Shown: positions 8,101 through 16,283, numbered from the stretch's first letter. The stretch is 38,739 nucleotides of DNA from Nonomuraea zeae (GCF_005889725.1 NZ_VCKX01000099.1:1-38739); one strand, 5' to 3'. Numbers and translations: made by a program. The notes: a model not told the origin generated them from the letters alone.

Positions 8101-8797
8101 GCGGTTGGGCGACGGCCGCCAGCAGGGCTTGCCCCGCGGCCTCCTCCACCCTCTTGACCGCGTAGTCCACCTCCTGGCGCAGCTCCTGCGCCCGCCGCCA
8201 CGCCAGCTTGCGGTGCTCGGCCAGCCACGACTCGGCCTGCGTGAAGATCTTGACGGTGAACAGCCGCTCCAGCAGCTTGGCCCGGTCGTCGCCATCGGCC
8301 CGCAGGAACCGGGCGAAGTCACCCTGAGGCAGCATGGCCACCTGGCAGAACTGGTCGGCGTTCATGCCGAGCAGCCCGCCCACCAGATCGCCCGCCTCGT
8401 CCAGCCGGGTGGTCAGCCCCTGCCAGGCCGACCCGCGCCACTCTGCCACGACGACCTTGGACTTCTCCTCCGTGACCCCCGCGCCGCGCAGCTTGGGCCG
8501 CTGCCAGGACGGCGAGCGCTGGATGCGGAGTAACCGGCCGCGGATGGACACCTCCAGCGTGACCGACGGCCCGGCCGAGGGCGGGGCGTGGTCGCAGCGC
8601 AGGCTGCGGGCGCTGTTGCGCTGCCCGGGCACCTGGCCGTAGAGGGCGAAGCAGAGCGCGTCGAGGATCGTGGTCTTGCCCGCTCCCGTCGGCCCGTGCA
8701 CGAGGAAGAGCCCCGCCTCGGCCAGAGCGTCGAAGTCGACCGTCTCCGAGCCGGGAAAGGACCCGAACGCCGTCAGCGAGAGCCGGTGCGGCCGCAT
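5114..8797 (-). CDS. sbcC: SbcC, ATPase/arm subunit of the SbcCD nuclease
   Basis: This 1227-residue Rad50-like SMC ATPase partners SbcD to open and degrade hairpins and protein-blocked DNA ends. Walker A is HGPTGAGKTTILDAL near residue 35. Two long Ala/Arg/Glu-rich coiled-coil arms flank a zinc hook with Cys658 and Cys661 (CAVCGSDHHPHP). The ABC signature LSGGESFVTSLALALG lies near 1128, Walker B LFVDEGFGTLDED near 1166, and the H-loop His in IVSHVAELR follows. Length is slightly above that of typical SbcC proteins. The excess includes a Pro/Gly-rich insertion at about residues 362-425 made partly of 13-residue repeats (see the repeat entry). The ATG at 8797 directly abuts the sbcD stop codon (TAG then ATG), so the two are translationally coupled. 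Confidence 0.95.
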   Translation of the reverse strand: MRPHRLSLTAFGSFPGSETVDFDALAEAGLFLVHGPTGAGKTTILDALCFALYGQVPGQRNSARSLRCDHAPPSAGPSVTLEVSIRGRLLRIQRSPSWQRPKLRGAGVTEEKSKVVVAEWRGSAWQGLTTRLDEAGDLVGGLLGMNADQFCQVAMLPQGDFARFLRADGDDRAKLLERLFTVKIFTQAESWLAEHRKLAWRRAQELRQEVDYAVKRVEEAAGQALLAAVAQPPAEAGQAEPCTPEDDPLRWSGALLDAARAVVGRVTGEHAAADAASRSARLRFDQAAALAERQHRHAEALTRRRTLDERADERADLQAILDDAARADRVLPLVTAARQRSEAAAKARTLVADALARARPLLTTTSDARPAAHGPGPTPDALSSPYGPGPASDARASAQGPHGLQGLHGPYGSSPVGVPGGPQGVGSPPDGPAAASARPSAAELAAFERQRQAEIARLSELLTEEARLSVVRRDLLRVEGELAELVSADESLAARLAALPALINQAEARLAEARLDAARIPAAQAVRDAAADLIGIDGELARLAAELDTLAQREAEVSATASELPERIADASAALADVRAQAAAIPAAVAGLDAARAVREAAHRCEALAAELDAAVAAHQVLVDHAQTLRERWLDLRQARIDGMAAELARDLADGQPCAVCGSDHHPHPASPAPSAPSADDEHEAEAAHEAALSDREAAERALASLESRHADAAETTGDLAVGDAEEQVLRAEEELARLQAVADGEPALAAALDRIESERERVRDQSGEIAEALAAHRAHRAHLESERTRLRTRLTTTAPPADDVLDSGAVLAAAEREVRRLTGSADREPVLAGEAARLTRERAELEEQGRRVAARLAACRTRHEELSGDAGRLAARLDAARGDDPTLAARLSRLHDEAELLREALEATQAAVAAGAELARAEQAAAEAAAEAGFVDVADAVAAYRSPAEQERRAEALRRLDDEHAAVTRTLAEPELVAAAAEPAPDLAAIGAERDLAEETYTRLSSVLDRAVARAGRLEELHTELSACIERWLPAAERHRLAERMAALASGTSSDNQWSMSLSSFVLGERLRQVVDAANERLGHMSAGRYLLRHDLRKTAGSRGRSGGGLGLRVADGWTGVDRDPATLSGGESFVTSLALALGLADVVTAEAGGAEIGTLFVDEGFGTLDEDTLDGVLDILDGLRDGGRAVGIVSHVAELRSRITAQLKVTKTRAGSTLATVGVSG
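7586..7702 (-). repeat. 39-bp in-frame minisatellite inside sbcC (three units)
   Basis: Three consecutive 39-bp units encode the 13-residue repeats SDARPAAHGPGPT, PDALSSPYGPGPA and SDARASAQGPHGL (residues 366-404). A decayed fourth unit (containing HGPYG) follows. At DNA level, GAGCAG(A/C)GG(C/G)C with CGCGCGTCCGATG recurs at 7603-7626 and 7681-7704, exactly 78 bp apart. CCCGGTCCGT recurs at 7632 and 7671, 39 bp apart. The unit is rich in Pro and Gly, so it breaks the coiled coil of the first SbcC arm. The number of units may differ between strains. Confidence 0.75.
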
Positions 8798-9928
8798 CTA
8801 TGCCATCGTCTCCTTCGCCCTCGATGCCTCGATCGCCTGTCTTAGCAGGTCTTCCTCCTCAGGTGCGGCAGGCTCGCCGCGCACCTCCCGGACGAAATCG
8901 AGAGCGACTTCCGACTCGGGTCGCCCGCTGAGCCGGGCGGGCTGGGCGGCAGGGGCCGCGCCGGCCGGGTCGAAGACGAGGGCGAGGGCGTGCGGGAAGC
9001 GGGCGCGCAGCCGCTCCATGGCGGATTTGGGGCGGACGGCGTCGGTCAGGGTGACCTGGAGCCAGTGGTCCTCGACAGCGGTGTAGCGCGGCAGCGTCAG
9101 CAGCTCCTCCAGCTCACCCCGCACCCGCCCCACCGCCCTCGGCACCGGCGCGGGCACGAACTCCGCCTCGGGAGGCCCGTCGGCGCCGCCCGGCGGCAGG
9201 GTGACCAGCCACGAGCCCTTCACGTGGCCGGCCTCGGAGAAGGAGTAGGCCAGCGGCGAGCCGGAGTAGCGCACCGTCTCGGACATGCGCTGGCGCCCGT
9301 GCAGATGGCCGAGCGCGACGTAGCCGACCCCGTCGAAGGCCCGCAGGGGCACATTGGCCACCCCGCCCACGCTGATGTCGCGCTCGCTGTCGCTGGCCTG
9401 GCCGCCCGTCACGAAGCAGTGGGACAGGACGACCGAGGCGCGGTGGCGCGCGGCGTCGGCCCGGATCCGCGACATCGCGTACGAGATCGCCTCCGCGTGG
9501 CTGCGGCCGGGCAGCTCCCAGCCGGCCCTGACCAGCTCGGGCTCCAGGTAGGGGATGCCGTAGAAGGCGACGTCGTCGATCAGCACGGGCTCCCACGAGG
9601 CGTCGGGTGAGGTGCGCACGTGCACGCCGGACGCCTCGAACAGCGCCGAGCCGAACCTGAGCCGCAGCGCCGAGTCGTGGTTGCCGCTGATCAGCACCAC
9701 CCTGGCCCCCGCCGAGCGCAGCCGCGCGAGCGCGTCGTCGAGCAGGGCCACCGCGTCGACCGGCGGCAGCGCCCGGTCGTAGACGTCGCCCGCGACCGCC
9801 ACCACGTCCACCCGCTCGGCCCGCACCGTCTCCACCAGGTGGTCGACGAACGCCGCCTGGCCCGCCAGGAGGCTCTCGCGGTGGAACGAGCGGCCCAGGT
9901 GCCAGTCGGAGGTGTGCAGGATCCGCAT
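8798..9928 (-). CDS. sbcD: SbcD, Mre11-like nuclease subunit
   Basis: This 376-residue calcineurin-like phosphoesterase is the nuclease half of SbcCD (Mn-dependent 3'-5' exonuclease and endonuclease). All metal-binding motifs are present in order: HTSDWHLGRSFHR at the N-terminus, AVAGDVYDRALPP, LISGNHDSALRLRFGS, VVLSHCFV and YVALGHLHGRQRM. The C-terminal third has the cap and SbcC-contact region and ends in an acidic helix (APEEEDLLRQAIEASRA). The ATG at 9928 begins right at the phosphodiesterase domain. No good Shine-Dalgarno is visible, so the message may be leaderless. It is first in a two-gene operon with sbcC and divergent from the hydrolase gene at 10036. Confidence 0.95.
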   Translation of the reverse strand: MRILHTSDWHLGRSFHRESLLAGQAAFVDHLVETVRAERVDVVAVAGDVYDRALPPVDAVALLDDALARLRSAGARVVLISGNHDSALRLRFGSALFEASGVHVRTSPDASWEPVLIDDVAFYGIPYLEPELVRAGWELPGRSHAEAISYAMSRIRADAARHRASVVLSHCFVTGGQASDSERDISVGGVANVPLRAFDGVGYVALGHLHGRQRMSETVRYSGSPLAYSFSEAGHVKGSWLVTLPPGGADGPPEAEFVPAPVPRAVGRVRGELEELLTLPRYTAVEDHWLQVTLTDAVRPKSAMERLRARFPHALALVFDPAGAAPAAQPARLSGRPESEVALDFVREVRGEPAAPEEEDLLRQAIEASRAKETMA

Positions 9929-10035
9929 GTCGCAGGAAACTAACAGCTCTCACTGACAAATACGGCCCCTGCCGTCCCAGGAGCCGGGAGTAGGCTGGAA
10001 GATCCGCGGGCAAACCAACGCACATGGGGAGGCCG

Positions 10036-11529
10036 ATGCGCACTGGCCGTGGCACCTTGAGCGTCGCCGCCGGCCTGGTGCTGGTGGCGCTTGCGTCGGT
10101 CGGTTACGTGTTGCCGCCCGCGTTCGACCCTCCGCCGCTCAAAGTCGATCCAGCCTTCCAGGCGATCCCGCCGCAGCCGCCGGGCGAGCTGCGGCCGGTG
10201 GTGGCCGTCGACCCGCTCCGCCGGGAGGAGGTCTCGGTCGCGGGAGAGGGCCAGCGACTGGAGGGGACCCTCCGGGCGCCGGTGACTCCTGGGCGGCATC
10301 CGGCGATGGTGTTCGTGTCGGGGTCGGGCAACGGGTCGCGCACGGAGTTCACGCCGCAGGCCGAGTTCCTCGCCAAGGCGGGCGTGGTGACGATCGCGTT
10401 CGACAAGCGCACGGTCGGCTACGACTTCCGCGAGCGGGACTTCGGGCTGCTCGCCGACGACGCGCTGCGGATGGTGGAATACCTGCGCACCCGTCCGGAG
10501 GTGGACCCGGCGCGCATCGGGCTGTGGGGGGTCAGCGAGGGCGGCTGGGTGGTCCCCATCGCGGCGGCCAAGAGCGCGTCGGTGGGCTTCGCGGTGCTGG
10601 TGTCCTCGCCGAACGTCTCCCCGATCAGGCAGGTCGCCTGGGCGCTGAACGAGCAGTTGCTCAGGCTCCGGGCCCCCATCGGCGCCCGCGACCTGCTGAC
10701 CAGGGCGATGGGCGGGGTCGGCTTCAACTTCCTGCGCTACGACGCGATGCCCGCGTTAAGCCAGATCAAGCAGCCGGTCCTCGCGTTCTACGGCACCACC
10801 GACCCGTCGATCCCCTTCGTCGAGTCCACCAAGGCCCTCATCTCCGCGCTCGACACCGCGGGCAACGACGACTACACCATCCGCTTCATGGCCAAGGGCG
10901 ACCACGCCATGCGGGTCAACGGCGGCGAATTCACCAAGGGCTATCTCGAGACCCTCACCAACTGGATCACCGGTCTGCCGGGCACGGCCAGGCCCGCCGT
11001 GCACCTGGCGGGCGCCACCCCCGTCCAGCGGTTCGAGGCCAGCGACGTGCCCGCGGCCCCCTGGTACGCGGGCGGCACGATGCTCGGCCTGACGATCTGC
11101 CTGGCCGCCGTCGGCTACGTGGCCGGCCCGGTCGCCGCCATGGTCGTCCGCCTGCGCGGCCGCCCCCACGTGCCCGTCGAGACCAACGCCAGGCTGTGGC
11201 CGCCGATCAGGCGCCGGCTGAGCAGGATGGCCTGGACCGGCCTGGGCCTGCTGCTGTCGGTGGTGGCGTTCATCATGCTGCTGGTGCTGTTCTCGGTGAA
11301 CCAGGCCGGCGCCTGGCCCGCGGTGCTGGCCGGCTGGCTGGTCGTGCGCCTGCTGGCCGTGCTGATGCTGATCCAGGAGGTGACGGCGGTGGCCGCGTTC
11401 GTGTCGGCGCTGCGCGAGGGCATGCGGCCGGGCCGCTGGCAGCACGTGGCGGTGGCCGGCGTGCTCGGCGGCACGGGGCTGCTGCTCGTGGCCGCGGCCT
11501 ACTACGGGCTGTTCGCCTTCCCCTGGTAG
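10036..11529 (+). CDS. Membrane-anchored alpha/beta hydrolase with C-terminal four-helix domain
   Basis: This protein is about 497 residues. A signal anchor (LSVAAGLVLVALASVGYVLP) is followed by an extracellular dienelactone-hydrolase/acyl-peptidase-like domain. That domain has the oxyanion segment FVSGSGNGSRTEF, the nucleophile elbow GVSEGGW, the acid Asp in YGTTDPSIPF and the His in MAKGDHAMRV. The last 150 residues contain four hydrophobic helices (from about WYAGGTMLGLTICLAAV to LLLVAAAYYGLFAF), so both ends are in the membrane and the hydrolase faces outward. This combination suggests hydrolysis of an ester or peptide at the cell surface; the substrate is unknown. The ATG at 10036 follows GGGGAGG closely (about 3 bases). 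An ATG at 10024 is in frame but has no ribosome site. It converges with the next hydrolase gene (9 bp gap). Confidence 0.75.
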   Translation: MRTGRGTLSVAAGLVLVALASVGYVLPPAFDPPPLKVDPAFQAIPPQPPGELRPVVAVDPLRREEVSVAGEGQRLEGTLRAPVTPGRHPAMVFVSGSGNGSRTEFTPQAEFLAKAGVVTIAFDKRTVGYDFRERDFGLLADDALRMVEYLRTRPEVDPARIGLWGVSEGGWVVPIAAAKSASVGFAVLVSSPNVSPIRQVAWALNEQLLRLRAPIGARDLLTRAMGGVGFNFLRYDAMPALSQIKQPVLAFYGTTDPSIPFVESTKALISALDTAGNDDYTIRFMAKGDHAMRVNGGEFTKGYLETLTNWITGLPGTARPAVHLAGATPVQRFEASDVPAAPWYAGGTMLGLTICLAAVGYVAGPVAAMVVRLRGRPHVPVETNARLWPPIRRRLSRMAWTGLGLLLSVVAFIMLLVLFSVNQAGAWPAVLAGWLVVRLLAVLMLIQEVTAVAAFVSALREGMRPGRWQHVAVAGVLGGTGLLLVAAAYYGLFAFPW

Positions 11530-11538
11530 CGCGGGCCG

Positions 11539-12465
11539 CTACCGGTCCTGGTCCGCCGAGCGCGGGCCGAGATAGGCGTTCATCCAGCGGTCCATCTCGG
11601 CGAACACCTGCTTGCGCACCGGCTCCGCCGACAACACCAGATCGTGTACGCCGTCAGCGATGCGCACGCACGTGACGTGCGGCCCGACGCAGGCCGACCA
11701 GCGGGCGATCTGCCGGGGGTCGAGCACGATGTCGGCCGAGCGCGCCTCCGGCACGAAGTCGCGTACCCGCAGCCCGTTGGCCGAGGCCAGCACGAGGACC
11801 GGCGCGTCCACGTTCAGCCCCGCGTGCAGCCGCCGCTGTCCTCTGCGGACGGCGGCCAGCCACATGGCGTGCACCGAGAACCCGCCCAGCGGCTTCAGCT
11901 CCAGGTCGTAGTCCCACTCGCCCTGCTCGCTGAGGTGCAGCGTCCGCCCGTAGACGTTGCTCGCGCCGAGCGGGAGCGGCCGGCGGCTGTAGGACAGCGG
12001 CGTCTTGAGCAGGTCGGCGGCCAGGCGGAGCGGCGCGGGCACGTTCAGGTCGAAGAAGGGGCTGTTGAGCACCAGCCCCTGCACCACCCCCCGGCCGCGC
12101 ACCCGGTCGGCCCACAGGGCGGCGATCAGGCCGCCGGTCGAGTGGGCGTTGATCGTCAGCTCGTCGTGGTCCCGCCGGATGATCCGGACGGCCTGGTCGA
12201 TCTCGGGGAAGTAGTCGGTGATGCTCCTGATCAGGCCCCTGGTCTGGTGCGGGAGCAGGGAACGGCCGTATTTGCGCAGGTCCAGCGCGTAGAAGTCGAT
12301 GCCGCGCTGGACGTAGTGCTCGGCCAGGTGGTCCTGGAAGAAGTAGTCGGTGAATCCGTGCAGGTAGAGGACCGCCCGGCGGGATCCGGCCTTCCTGGAG
12401 ACCAGCGTCGCGACGACCTCTCCCTCGAAGTCGTCCGGCAGGGACAGCACGGTGATCTCGTACAT
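11539..12465 (-). CDS. Alpha/beta hydrolase, serine aminopeptidase/lysophospholipase-like
   Basis: This cytoplasmic alpha/beta hydrolase has about 308 residues. The oxyanion strand is VLYLHGFTDYFFQDHLAEH. The nucleophile elbow is NAHSTGGLIAALW (AHSTG instead of the usual GHSxG), and the His is in IADGVHDLVLSAE near the C-terminus. Members of this group (monoacylglycerol lipase or lysophospholipase-like) cleave fatty esters. The ATG at 12465 has GGTGG 5 bases upstream. An ATG at 12477, in frame, would overlap the upstream gene by 11 bp. It follows the enoyl-CoA hydratase gene directly, which fits a lipid-degradation pair, although the true substrate is unknown. Confidence 0.8.
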   Translation of the reverse strand: MYEITVLSLPDDFEGEVVATLVSRKAGSRRAVLYLHGFTDYFFQDHLAEHYVQRGIDFYALDLRKYGRSLLPHQTRGLIRSITDYFPEIDQAVRIIRRDHDELTINAHSTGGLIAALWADRVRGRGVVQGLVLNSPFFDLNVPAPLRLAADLLKTPLSYSRRPLPLGASNVYGRTLHLSEQGEWDYDLELKPLGGFSVHAMWLAAVRRGQRRLHAGLNVDAPVLVLASANGLRVRDFVPEARSADIVLDPRQIARWSACVGPHVTCVRIADGVHDLVLSAEPVRKQVFAEMDRWMNAYLGPRSADQDR

Positions 12466-12466
12466 G

Positions 12467-13327
12467 CTAGCCACCATAGGGATTTTCCGGCCAGATCGGC
12501 ACTCCGGGCGGCAGGTCCGTGCTCACCTTCATCGGGAATTCGGCCTGCCGCTTCTCCAGGAACGCCGTCACGCCCTCGACCGTGTCGGCCGCGCCGCCCA
12601 GCTCGGCCATGAGCCGGGAGTCGGCCGCGTGCGCCTCCCACGGCGAGGCCGCCGACAGGCCCGACCACATCAGCCGGCGGATGGCCGCGACGGAGACGGC
12701 CGAGGTGTTGGCGGCGATCTCGTGGGCCAGCGCGTACGCGGCCGGCAGCAGCTCGCCGTCCGGGTACACGCGCGAGACCAGCCGCCCTCCGAGCGCCTCG
12801 GCGGCCGGGAAGACGCGGCCGGTCGCGGCCCACTCCATGGCCTGGGCGATGCCGACGATCCTGGGCAGGAACCAGCTCGACGCGGCCTCGGTGACGATCC
12901 CGCGCCTGGCGAACACGAACCCGAACTTCGCCGACTCCGCGGCGAGCCTGACGTCCATGGGCAGCGTCATCGTGACGCCCACGCCGACGGCGGGCCCGTT
13001 GATCGCGCCGATGACCGGCTTGAGCGACCTGGCGATCCTGAGCGCGACCGTGCCGCCGCCGTCGCGCGGCGCGCCGTCCACCAGCTCGCCGGGCTCTTTG
13101 TGGCCGAACGTCCCGCCGCCGCCGCTCAGATCCGCCCCCGCGCAGAAGGCGCGGCCCGCCCCGGTGACCACCACGGCGCGGACCTCGTCATCGGCGTCCG
13201 CGCGGTCGAAAGCTTCGATCAACTCCCCACGCATCGTAAAGGTGAAGGCGTTGAGCCGTTCGGGGCGCTTCAATGTGATGGTGGCGACGTGGTCGGCCAC
13301 GGCGTACTCGATCTCGGAGAAGCCCAT
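12467..13327 (-). CDS. Enoyl-CoA hydratase/isomerase (crotonase family)
   Basis: This 286-residue crotonase-fold protein binds acyl-CoA and typically hydrates a trans-2-enoyl-CoA in beta-oxidation. The N-terminal VATITLKRPERLNAFTF is canonical. The first oxyanion-hole segment is GAGRAFCAGADLSGGGG and the second is AINGPAVGVGVTMTLPMD. GFVFARRGIVTEAASSWFLP covers the catalytic loop, with a Glu in the TEA position as in many family members. A C-terminal helix region, KRQAEFPMKVSTDLPP, is also typical. The Gly-rich stretch after the first oxyanion segment is slightly longer than usual. Its stop codon lies between two possible starts of the downstream hydrolase, so the two are very likely co-transcribed. 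The ATG at 13327 has no clear Shine-Dalgarno. Confidence 0.88.
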   Translation of the reverse strand: MGFSEIEYAVADHVATITLKRPERLNAFTFTMRGELIEAFDRADADDEVRAVVVTGAGRAFCAGADLSGGGGTFGHKEPGELVDGAPRDGGGTVALRIARSLKPVIGAINGPAVGVGVTMTLPMDVRLAAESAKFGFVFARRGIVTEAASSWFLPRIVGIAQAMEWAATGRVFPAAEALGGRLVSRVYPDGELLPAAYALAHEIAANTSAVSVAAIRRLMWSGLSAASPWEAHAADSRLMAELGGAADTVEGVTAFLEKRQAEFPMKVSTDLPPGVPIWPENPYGG

Positions 13328-13488
13328 GGTCCGAATCTTATTCGGTTACTGATGTTCACCCTCCGATAAAGACATATTTCGTATTCGGTGCGTAGGCTGC
13401 CGCCTCTATTCGGACCTAAAGTGGACCGCGTCCAGCGGTTCACCGCGGTTTGCACCTACGGTGGTTCGCGGGGAAACGGGGAAGAGGC

Positions 13489-14946
13489 GTGCAGCAGGCA
13501 AGGGAACCGGTAGGCGCCACGGCGCTCCTCGGGTGGCTGGCGCTCGCGGCGTTGGTGCCGGGCGCCGCCCATCTGCGCGCCGGCTGGCGCAGGACGGGCC
13601 TCGTCCTGGTCTCCTGCTACCTGGCCGGGCTGCTGGGGCTGCTCGCCTTCGGCCTGACGACCGACAACCTGCTCGGCTCCCTGACCGAGAACTCCTGGCT
13701 CACCGCGATCGTGGCCGGCTCCTCCGTGCTGGGGCTGGCGTGGTTCGCCCTCGTCGTGCACTCGTTCGTCGTGCTGCGGCCCGGCCGGCTCCCGCAGACC
13801 GGGCAGATCGCCGCCGGCACCGTGGCGGGGCTGCTCGCCGTCGTCGTGGTGGTGCCCTTCGGGGTGGTCGCTCAATACGTGTGGGCCTCCCAGCAGGCGC
13901 TCAACAACATCTTCCAGGAGCCGCCGCCCGACGAGGAGTCACCGGCCGTGGCGCAGCCCAAGCCGGAGGACCCGTGGGCGGGGCGGCAGCGGGTCAACAT
14001 CCTGCTGCTCGGCGGCGACGCCGACGACAACAGGACCGGCGTCCGTACCGACAGCATGAACCTGGCCAGCGTCGACGTGAAGACCGGCAACACCGTGCTG
14101 TTCAGCCTGCCGCGCAACCTGGAGGACGTCCGCTTCCGCCCCGGCACGCCGATGGCCCAGCACTTCCCCAACGGCTTCCGGCTCCCCACCGACCCGGGTG
14201 GCGGGCGCAGCGACCTGCTCAACAGCGTCTGGGAGTACGCCGACGCCCACCCGGAGATCTTCAACGGCAAGCAGCACCAGGGCCCCAAGGTCCTCATGGA
14301 CACGATCGGCTACACCCTCGGCGTCAAGGTCGACTGGTACGCCCTGGTCAACATGTGGGGCTTCGCCCGCCTCATCGACGCCATCGGCGGCGTCACGATC
14401 ACCGTCGAGAAGGACGTCGTCTTCGGCAAATACAACGAGGGCCTGGTCAAGGCGGGCACGCGCAAGCTGAAGGGCGCCGACGCGATGTGGTACGCCCGCT
14501 CGCGCACCTACAGCGACGACTACACCCGGATGCGCCGCCAGCGCTGCGTGCTCGGCGCCATCCTCGACCAGGCGGACCCGGGGACGGTGCTGACCAGGTT
14601 CAACCAGATCGCACTGGCCACGAAAGAGCTGATCAGGACCGACATCCCGCGCTCGATGCTGAAGAACCTGGTCCCGCTCGCGCTCAAGGTCAAGAACGCC
14701 AAGGTGGCCAGCGTCCAGTTCGTGCCGCCGCTGATCAACACCGGCTACCCCGACTGGGACAAGATCCGCGACATCGCGGACAAGGCCCTGCACGACTCGG
14801 CCGCCACGAAACCGCCCGTCGCCGCCTCCGCCTCCGCCGACCCCTCGGTCTCCCCCTCACCGAAGAAGTCCACGAAGAAGCCGGCCAAGCAGCAGGGCGA
14901 CGACCCGACCAAGGGCCTCACGGAGGGCTGCGGCGGCGCCCTGTGA
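13489..14946 (+). CDS. LCP (LytR-CpsA-Psr) family cell-wall ligase
   Basis: This membrane protein has about 485 residues. LCP enzymes transfer undecaprenyl-linked glycopolymers (teichoic acid, arabinogalactan or capsule) to peptidoglycan on the outer face of the membrane. The N-terminus has four hydrophobic helices up to about residue 135, more than the single helix of the classical family. The LCP domain starts at RVNILLLGGDADDNRTGVRT, where the Asp and Arg residues bind pyrophosphate and metal. It continues with NTVLFSLPRNLED, GVTITVEKDV and the Arg-rich WYARSRTYSDDYTRMRRQRC. The C-terminal 50 residues are a Pro/Ser/Lys-rich, probably disordered tail. The GTG at 13489 is chosen because GGGGAAGAGG lies just before it; an in-frame TTG at 13450 is weaker. 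It is divergent from the hydratase gene and converges on the gene ending at 14950. Confidence 0.85.
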   Translation: MQQAREPVGATALLGWLALAALVPGAAHLRAGWRRTGLVLVSCYLAGLLGLLAFGLTTDNLLGSLTENSWLTAIVAGSSVLGLAWFALVVHSFVVLRPGRLPQTGQIAAGTVAGLLAVVVVVPFGVVAQYVWASQQALNNIFQEPPPDEESPAVAQPKPEDPWAGRQRVNILLLGGDADDNRTGVRTDSMNLASVDVKTGNTVLFSLPRNLEDVRFRPGTPMAQHFPNGFRLPTDPGGGRSDLLNSVWEYADAHPEIFNGKQHQGPKVLMDTIGYTLGVKVDWYALVNMWGFARLIDAIGGVTITVEKDVVFGKYNEGLVKAGTRKLKGADAMWYARSRTYSDDYTRMRRQRCVLGAILDQADPGTVLTRFNQIALATKELIRTDIPRSMLKNLVPLALKVKNAKVASVQFVPPLINTGYPDWDKIRDIADKALHDSAATKPPVAASASADPSVSPSPKKSTKKPAKQQGDDPTKGLTEGCGGAL

Positions 14947-14949
14947 CCT

Positions 14950-15651
14950 TCAGCCGTCACCGGGCCGCAGGAACCTGGTCCGGCCGTCCACGGGCACCGC
15001 CGCCATCATCTCCTGAAGTTCGGCGGTCACCACGGGTTCACGGCCGAGGACGATGTCCTCGATCCGGCTGCTGACCTGTCCCGATCGCGGGTCCACCGCC
15101 TCGAACGTACGCGCGCCGAGACCACCACCCGGCGCATCGAGCCGGAACACGCCGAGCCCTTCGCTGATCTCGTACGAATGCGGACCGACCCGGCGATATC
15201 CCCGCTCCTCGGGGTCACCCAGAGGCCCGAAGACGTCCTCCAGCACGGCCGTGACCGTCGGCGCGGCAGGCAACGGCTGAGCGCCGACCTGCCGGGAGGT
15301 GTCGTCCCAGCGGATCATCCGCTCCTCCCCCTCCTGCCACTGCGTCCAGCTCATCAACCGGCCGTCCGCCCCGACCTGCACCGAGACCAGCGCCACCACG
15401 TCCTCGGCCCTGGCCTCGACGTCCATCAGCACCGTCGAGCGCCGCCGATCGGCCCCTCGCCCATACTCGGTCAGGGTGAACCGGACGCTGATCGTACGAA
15501 TGTGATCGCTCACCTGTCGCCCAGCATTCGTGGTCGATGAGCCCGCGCACACCAGGACGATGATCACCGCCAGGGCGACCAGCCTCACCGGCGAGGCGAG
15601 CGGGGGACGGACGGACCACACATCCCGATCAGCAGGTGATCCGCTGTACAT
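14950..15651 (-). CDS. Hypothetical exported or membrane-anchored protein
   Basis: I do not recognise this protein of about 233 residues. It has an N-terminal hydrophobic helix (VRLVALAVIIVLVCAGSS) whose Cys could be a weak lipobox. A soluble domain with no cysteines and several beta-type segments follows (TISVRFTLTEYGRGADRRR, VVALVSVQVGADGRLMSWTQ, YEISEGLGVFRLDAPG). The start is uncertain. The ATG at 15651 overlaps the upstream gene by 23 bp, while a GTG at 15621 would begin 7 bp after that gene's stop. It probably sits outside the membrane and may be co-expressed with the small secreted protein encoded immediately upstream. Confidence 0.6.
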   Translation of the reverse strand: MYSGSPADRDVWSVRPPLASPVRLVALAVIIVLVCAGSSTTNAGRQVSDHIRTISVRFTLTEYGRGADRRRSTVLMDVEARAEDVVALVSVQVGADGRLMSWTQWQEGEERMIRWDDTSRQVGAQPLPAAPTVTAVLEDVFGPLGDPEERGYRRVGPHSYEISEGLGVFRLDAPGGGLGARTFEAVDPRSGQVSSRIEDIVLGREPVVTAELQEMMAAVPVDGRTRFLRPGDG

Positions 15652-16162
15652 GGCTACTGGTGACGTCGGATCCTGTCGTTCCGTTTTGCCACCAAATCTT
15701 ATGTTCCGACTCCGTATGATAATTGTAAGTGCCTGATCCGGCGCAATTCCAGACGGCACTGGAATACACCGCCGACCTTCCCGTCACCGTGGTCGGATCG
15801 TCCGCCAGACGCTGCAATCCCCACCACCGCTGACGAACCAGCCTGGCATTCACGTACAGCTTCGGCTCTTTTGTGAGGCACTTATCAGACCCTTCTCCTG
15901 CGATCTGGGTCCGGCCGCGGGCACGATCAGGATCTTCCGATCTGACCCAGCACCCCTCCACCCTCCTTGCCGAGACCTCCGCCTGCAAGGGAGTGAGGAC
16001 CTTCTGCTTCGCCTCGGGTCCTTGCTGGTCAAAGCCCGGGTCGGCGAAGACGGCGGATGCCGCATGGGCTTGACCGTTCACGAAGGCCAACCCAGTCATG
16101 CCGAACGAGATTCCGATGACCGTGAGGGCGCGCGGCATCGCCCGAACTCTTCCTCCTGCCAT
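15629..16162 (-). CDS. Small secreted hypothetical protein
   Basis: I do not recognise this protein of about 177 residues. It has a clear signal peptide (RALTVIGISFGMTGLAFVNG, cleavage predicted after QAHA). The mature part has four cysteines (EGCWVRS, SDKCLTK, VWNCAGSG and the C-terminal ITC), which could form two disulfides in the oxidising exterior, and several Trp/Tyr residues. The ATG at 16162 has GGAG 9 bases upstream. An ATG at 16138 is also possible, with AGGAGG upstream but widely spaced. The gene lies in a patch of markedly lower GC than its surroundings (roughly 55% against about 70%), suggesting recent acquisition. Confidence 0.65.
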   Translation of the reverse strand: MAGGRVRAMPRALTVIGISFGMTGLAFVNGQAHAASAVFADPGFDQQGPEAKQKVLTPLQAEVSARRVEGCWVRSEDPDRARGRTQIAGEGSDKCLTKEPKLYVNARLVRQRWWGLQRLADDPTTVTGRSAVYSSAVWNCAGSGTYNYHTESEHKIWWQNGTTGSDVTSSHVQRITC

Positions 16163-16283
16163 ACCGATCAGCTCCGAACGACAATTGAGAGTGGGATCGG
16201 TTGCATCGCACAAGTGACGCTAGGACTGCCGGAGTGAGAGGGTCAACGACAATCAACGACATTCATCTGCCTGGTATTTCTGG

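Noticed and set aside
4583..8533. 1316-codon rightward open frame
   Set aside because: It lies opposite sbcC and the epimerase gene, with Gly/Arg/Gln-rich shadow composition and no motifs. SbcC on the other strand has every Rad50 motif.
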